A DNA stretch of 15,160 nucleotides from the NCBI GenBank assembly GCA_031411575.1, contig JANOBJ010000340.1, positions 1-15,160 on the forward strand, given 5' to 3'. A model generated the notes under the pieces. The model had not been told where the DNA came from. It saw nothing but the letters and a program-made list of their open reading frames with translations, and ran no database searches. Of this stretch, positions 13,226-15,160 are shown one piece after another. This DNA comes from JANOBJ01 sp031411575 (GTDB taxonomy: Bacteria > Pseudomonadota > Gammaproteobacteria > Burkholderiales > Burkholderiaceae_C). The position numbers were made by a program, and so were the translations under genes. Within the stretch, counting starts at the first letter, position 1; the number at the start of each line of letters is the position of its first letter.

Positions 13226-14653
13226 TCAGAAGTTCAGCGTACGCTTGTCTACCGCCAGCGCCGCCTCCTTGGTCGCCTCGGACAGCGAAGGGTGCGCGTG
13301 ACAGATCCGGGCGATGTCCTCGCTGCTGGCGCGAAACTCCATCGCCACCACGGCCTCGGCAATCAATTCGCTGGCCATTGGTCCGACGATATGAACACCG
13401 AGGATTTCATCGGTCGCTGCATCGGCCAGAAATTTCACCATGCCGGTGGTGTCACCCAGCGCGCGGGCCCGTCCGTTGGCCAGGAACGGGAAAGTACCCG
13501 CCTTGTACTTGACGCCCGCCGCCTTGAGTTGTTGTTCGGTTTGTCCCACCCACGCAATCTCGGGGCTGGTGTAAATCACCCACGGAATGGTGTTGAAGTT
13601 CACATGACCATGCTGGCCGGCAATGCGCTCGGCGACGGCCACGCCTTCTTCTTCGGCCTTGTGCGCGAGCATCGGACCGCGAACGACATCACCCACCGCC
13701 CACACATTGGGCAGATTTGACTTGCAATTCGCGTCCACCACAATCGCGCCGCGCTCATCCAGCTTCAAGCCGACAGCCTCCGCATTCAGCCCGATCGTGT
13801 TGGGCACCCGGCCAATGGAAACGATCAGCTTGTCCACTTCCAGCGCCTGGGCCTCTCCCTTGGCATTGGCATACGCCACGGAGACGCCCTTCTTGCCGGC
13901 CTTGATCTCACCCACCGTCACGCCGAGCTCAATCTTCAGACCTTGTTTGATGAACGCTTTGTACGCTTCCTTGGCTATCTGTTCATCCACCGCACCCAGG
14001 AACGTCGGCAGCGCCTCCAAAACGGTCACTTCCGAGCCGAGTCGCCGCCAGACCGAACCCATTTCCAGCCCGATGACGCCTGAACCGATCAGCCCCAGTT
14101 TCTTCGGCACCGCGCCGATGCGCAAAGCGCCGTCGTTGGAGAGGATGCTCTCCTCGTCGAAAGGCGCACCGGGCAAGGCCCGCGCGTTGGACCCGGTGGC
14201 GATGATGATGTGCTTGCCAACAATGGCCTCTTCCTGCAAGCCCGCAACCTTGATCTCATAGCTGCCCTCGTCGCCCTTCACAAACGAGCCGCGGCCATGG
14301 AAAAACGAGACCTTGTTCTTCTTGAACAGGTAGAGGATGCCGTCGTTGTTTTGCTTGACCACGGCGTCTTTTCGGCCGAGCATTTTTGCCAGATCAAGGC
14401 TCAGACCTTTCACCCCGATGCCGTGATCGGCGAAGTGATGGCTGGCATGGTCAAAGTGCTCGGATGACTGCAGCAGCGCCTTGGATGGGATGCAGCCGAT
14501 GTTGGTACAGGTGCCGCCGGGTGCCGGTCCGCCCTTGTCGTTCTTCCACTCGTCAATACAAGCGGTACTAAAGCCCAGCTGGGCTGCCCGGATAGCGGCT
14601 ATGTAGCCCCCAGGACCGCCACCAATGACGATCACGTCGAACCGTTTGGACAT
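13226..14653 (-). CDS. lpdA: Dihydrolipoyl dehydrogenase (E3)
   Basis: A protein of 475 aa, normal for the family. The FAD-binding motif is VIVIGGGPGGYIAAIRAA (8-25). The redox-active pair is GGTC49-TNIG-C54-IPSK. The NAD-binding fold has LIGSGVIGLEMGSVWRRLGS, the second FAD region has VWAVGDVV, and the C-terminal interface has HAHPSLSEATKE with the catalytic His454/Glu459 dyad. E3 reoxidises dihydrolipoamide on E2 and makes NADH in the 2-oxoglutarate (and possibly pyruvate) dehydrogenase complex, in the cytoplasm. The ATG at 14653 has a strong GAGGAG 6 nt upstream that overlaps the odhB stop region. A TTG at 14674 extends the frame but cannot compete. It lies 10 nt after odhB, so it is probably the E3 of the 2-oxoglutarate complex. 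Confidence 0.97.
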   Translation of the reverse strand: MSKRFDVIVIGGGPGGYIAAIRAAQLGFSTACIDEWKNDKGGPAPGGTCTNIGCIPSKALLQSSEHFDHASHHFADHGIGVKGLSLDLAKMLGRKDAVVKQNNDGILYLFKKNKVSFFHGRGSFVKGDEGSYEIKVAGLQEEAIVGKHIIIATGSNARALPGAPFDEESILSNDGALRIGAVPKKLGLIGSGVIGLEMGSVWRRLGSEVTVLEALPTFLGAVDEQIAKEAYKAFIKQGLKIELGVTVGEIKAGKKGVSVAYANAKGEAQALEVDKLIVSIGRVPNTIGLNAEAVGLKLDERGAIVVDANCKSNLPNVWAVGDVVRGPMLAHKAEEEGVAVAERIAGQHGHVNFNTIPWVIYTSPEIAWVGQTEQQLKAAGVKYKAGTFPFLANGRARALGDTTGMVKFLADAATDEILGVHIVGPMASELIAEAVVAMEFRASSEDIARICHAHPSLSEATKEAALAVDKRTLNF

Positions 14654-14663
14654 CGTTTTCTCC

Positions 14664-15160
14664 TCAGATGTCAAACAGAAGGCGGGCCGGGTCTTCCAGC
14701 GCTTCCTTCATCGCCACCAGCCCGAGCACGGCTTCGCGGCCGTCAATGATGCGGTGGTCGTAGGACATCGCGAGGTAGTTCATGGGGCGGATGACGATCT
14801 GGCCGTTTTCCACCACCGCGCGGTCCTTGGTCGCGTGCACGCCAAGAATGGCCGACTGGGGCGGGTTGATGATGGGCGTGGACAGCATCGAGCCAAACAC
14901 GCCGCCGTTGGAGATCGAGAACGTGCCGCCAGTCATATCCTCGAGGCCCAGCTTGCCGTCGCGCGCCTTGATACCGTATTCGCTGATTTTTTTCTCGATA
15001 TCAGCAAAGCTCATCTGGTCGGCGTTGCGCAGGATCGGCACCACCAGCCCGCGCGGCGAGCCGACTGCAATGCCAATGTCAAAGTAGCCGTGGTAAACGA
15101 TGTCGTTGCCATCCACCGACGCGTTGATCACCGGATACTTCTTGAGCGCGTGCACCGCTG
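14664..15160 (-). CDS. odhB: Dihydrolipoyl succinyltransferase (E2 of 2-oxoglutarate dehydrogenase), C-terminal part
   Basis: The last ~164 residues of E2; the gene continues past the right edge. The segment begins AVHALKKYPVINASVDGNDI, then VYHGYFDIGIAVGSPRGLVV, and ends with the catalytic block MNYLAMSYDHRIIDGREAVL, with the acyltransferase His and Asp in DHRIIDG. The domain moves the succinyl group from lipoamide to CoA in the TCA cycle. The wording of these blocks is typical of OdhB/SucB rather than the pyruvate E2, and the order odhB-lpdA-zapE agrees. The lipoyl and E1/E3-binding domains are outside the window. The stop is 10 nt before the lpdA ATG. Confidence 0.96.
   Translation of the reverse strand, partial: AVHALKKYPVINASVDGNDIVYHGYFDIGIAVGSPRGLVVPILRNADQMSFADIEKKISEYGIKARDGKLGLEDMTGGTFSISNGGVFGSMLSTPIINPPQSAILGVHATKDRAVVENGQIVIRPMNYLAMSYDHRIIDGREAVLGLVAMKEALEDPARLLFDI

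Noticed and set aside
14654..14674. TTG start giving lpdA 7 extra residues
   Set aside because: The ATG at 14653 has a strong GAGGAG 6 nt upstream and gives the family N-terminus.
1..15160. Mobile elements, phage genes, CRISPR arrays, toxin-antitoxin pairs or biosynthetic clusters
   Set aside because: No transposase, integrase, regular spaced repeats or typical modules are visible; all recognised genes are core functions in conserved order.

Overview
The window is an ordinary, gene-dense chromosomal core segment of a high-GC betaproteobacterium, most likely Comamonadaceae in Burkholderiales. The lineage call rests on recognised gene orders (ndk-rlmN-pilW-rodZ-ispG and odhB-lpdA-zapE) and on protein sequences such as the IspG N-terminus and the lipoamide dehydrogenase FAD region; genus cannot be fixed from the sequence. 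I see no mobile element, CRISPR array, tRNA, rRNA or attachment site, and no gene-free stretch longer than about 190 bp.

Left part (1-7499, minus strand, reading right to left). rluD (23S pseudouridine synthase) is followed by a 140 bp gap rich in palindromes, then scpB-rluB (4 bp overlap), then a 186 bp gap, then the tight series ndk-rlmN-pilW-rodZ-ispG, with ispG running off the left edge. The last three junctions are nearly or fully overlapping (3 nt gap, 8 bp overlap, 1 bp overlap), so translational coupling is likely. The functions are house-keeping: rRNA modification (RluD, RluB, RlmN), chromosome condensation (ScpB), NTP balance (Ndk), type IV pilus secretin assembly (PilW), rod shape (RodZ) and isoprenoid synthesis (IspG).

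Middle part (7500-11442). bamD (outer-membrane assembly lipoprotein) is divergent from rluD, with a TATAAT box between them. It converges on, and overlaps by 38 bp, a DinG/YoaA-type iron-sulfur helicase. The helicase is coupled to a small DUF465 (YdcH-like) gene that begins with TTG. A divergent PP2C-type phosphatase gene shares a 95 bp intergenic region with the DUF465 gene, where candidate -10 boxes for both directions overlap.

Right part (11417-15160, minus strand). The end of the 2-oxoglutarate dehydrogenase locus, odhB (partial) and lpdA, is followed by zapE (FtsZ-associated AFG1-type ATPase) and a secreted, charged, probably coiled-coil protein with a CX8C pair that I cannot assign to a named function. 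That protein overlaps zapE by 4 bp and overlaps the oppositely oriented PP2C gene by 26 bp.

I did not find an obviously new multi-gene system. The best leads are the unassigned CX8C secreted protein coupled to zapE, the low-complexity tails of RluB with an embedded non-repetitive peptide, and the palindrome cluster in front of scpB. Coordinates rest on visible stop codons, start codons and Shine-Dalgarno (SD) matches; functional names rest on motif and family recognition without database searches.
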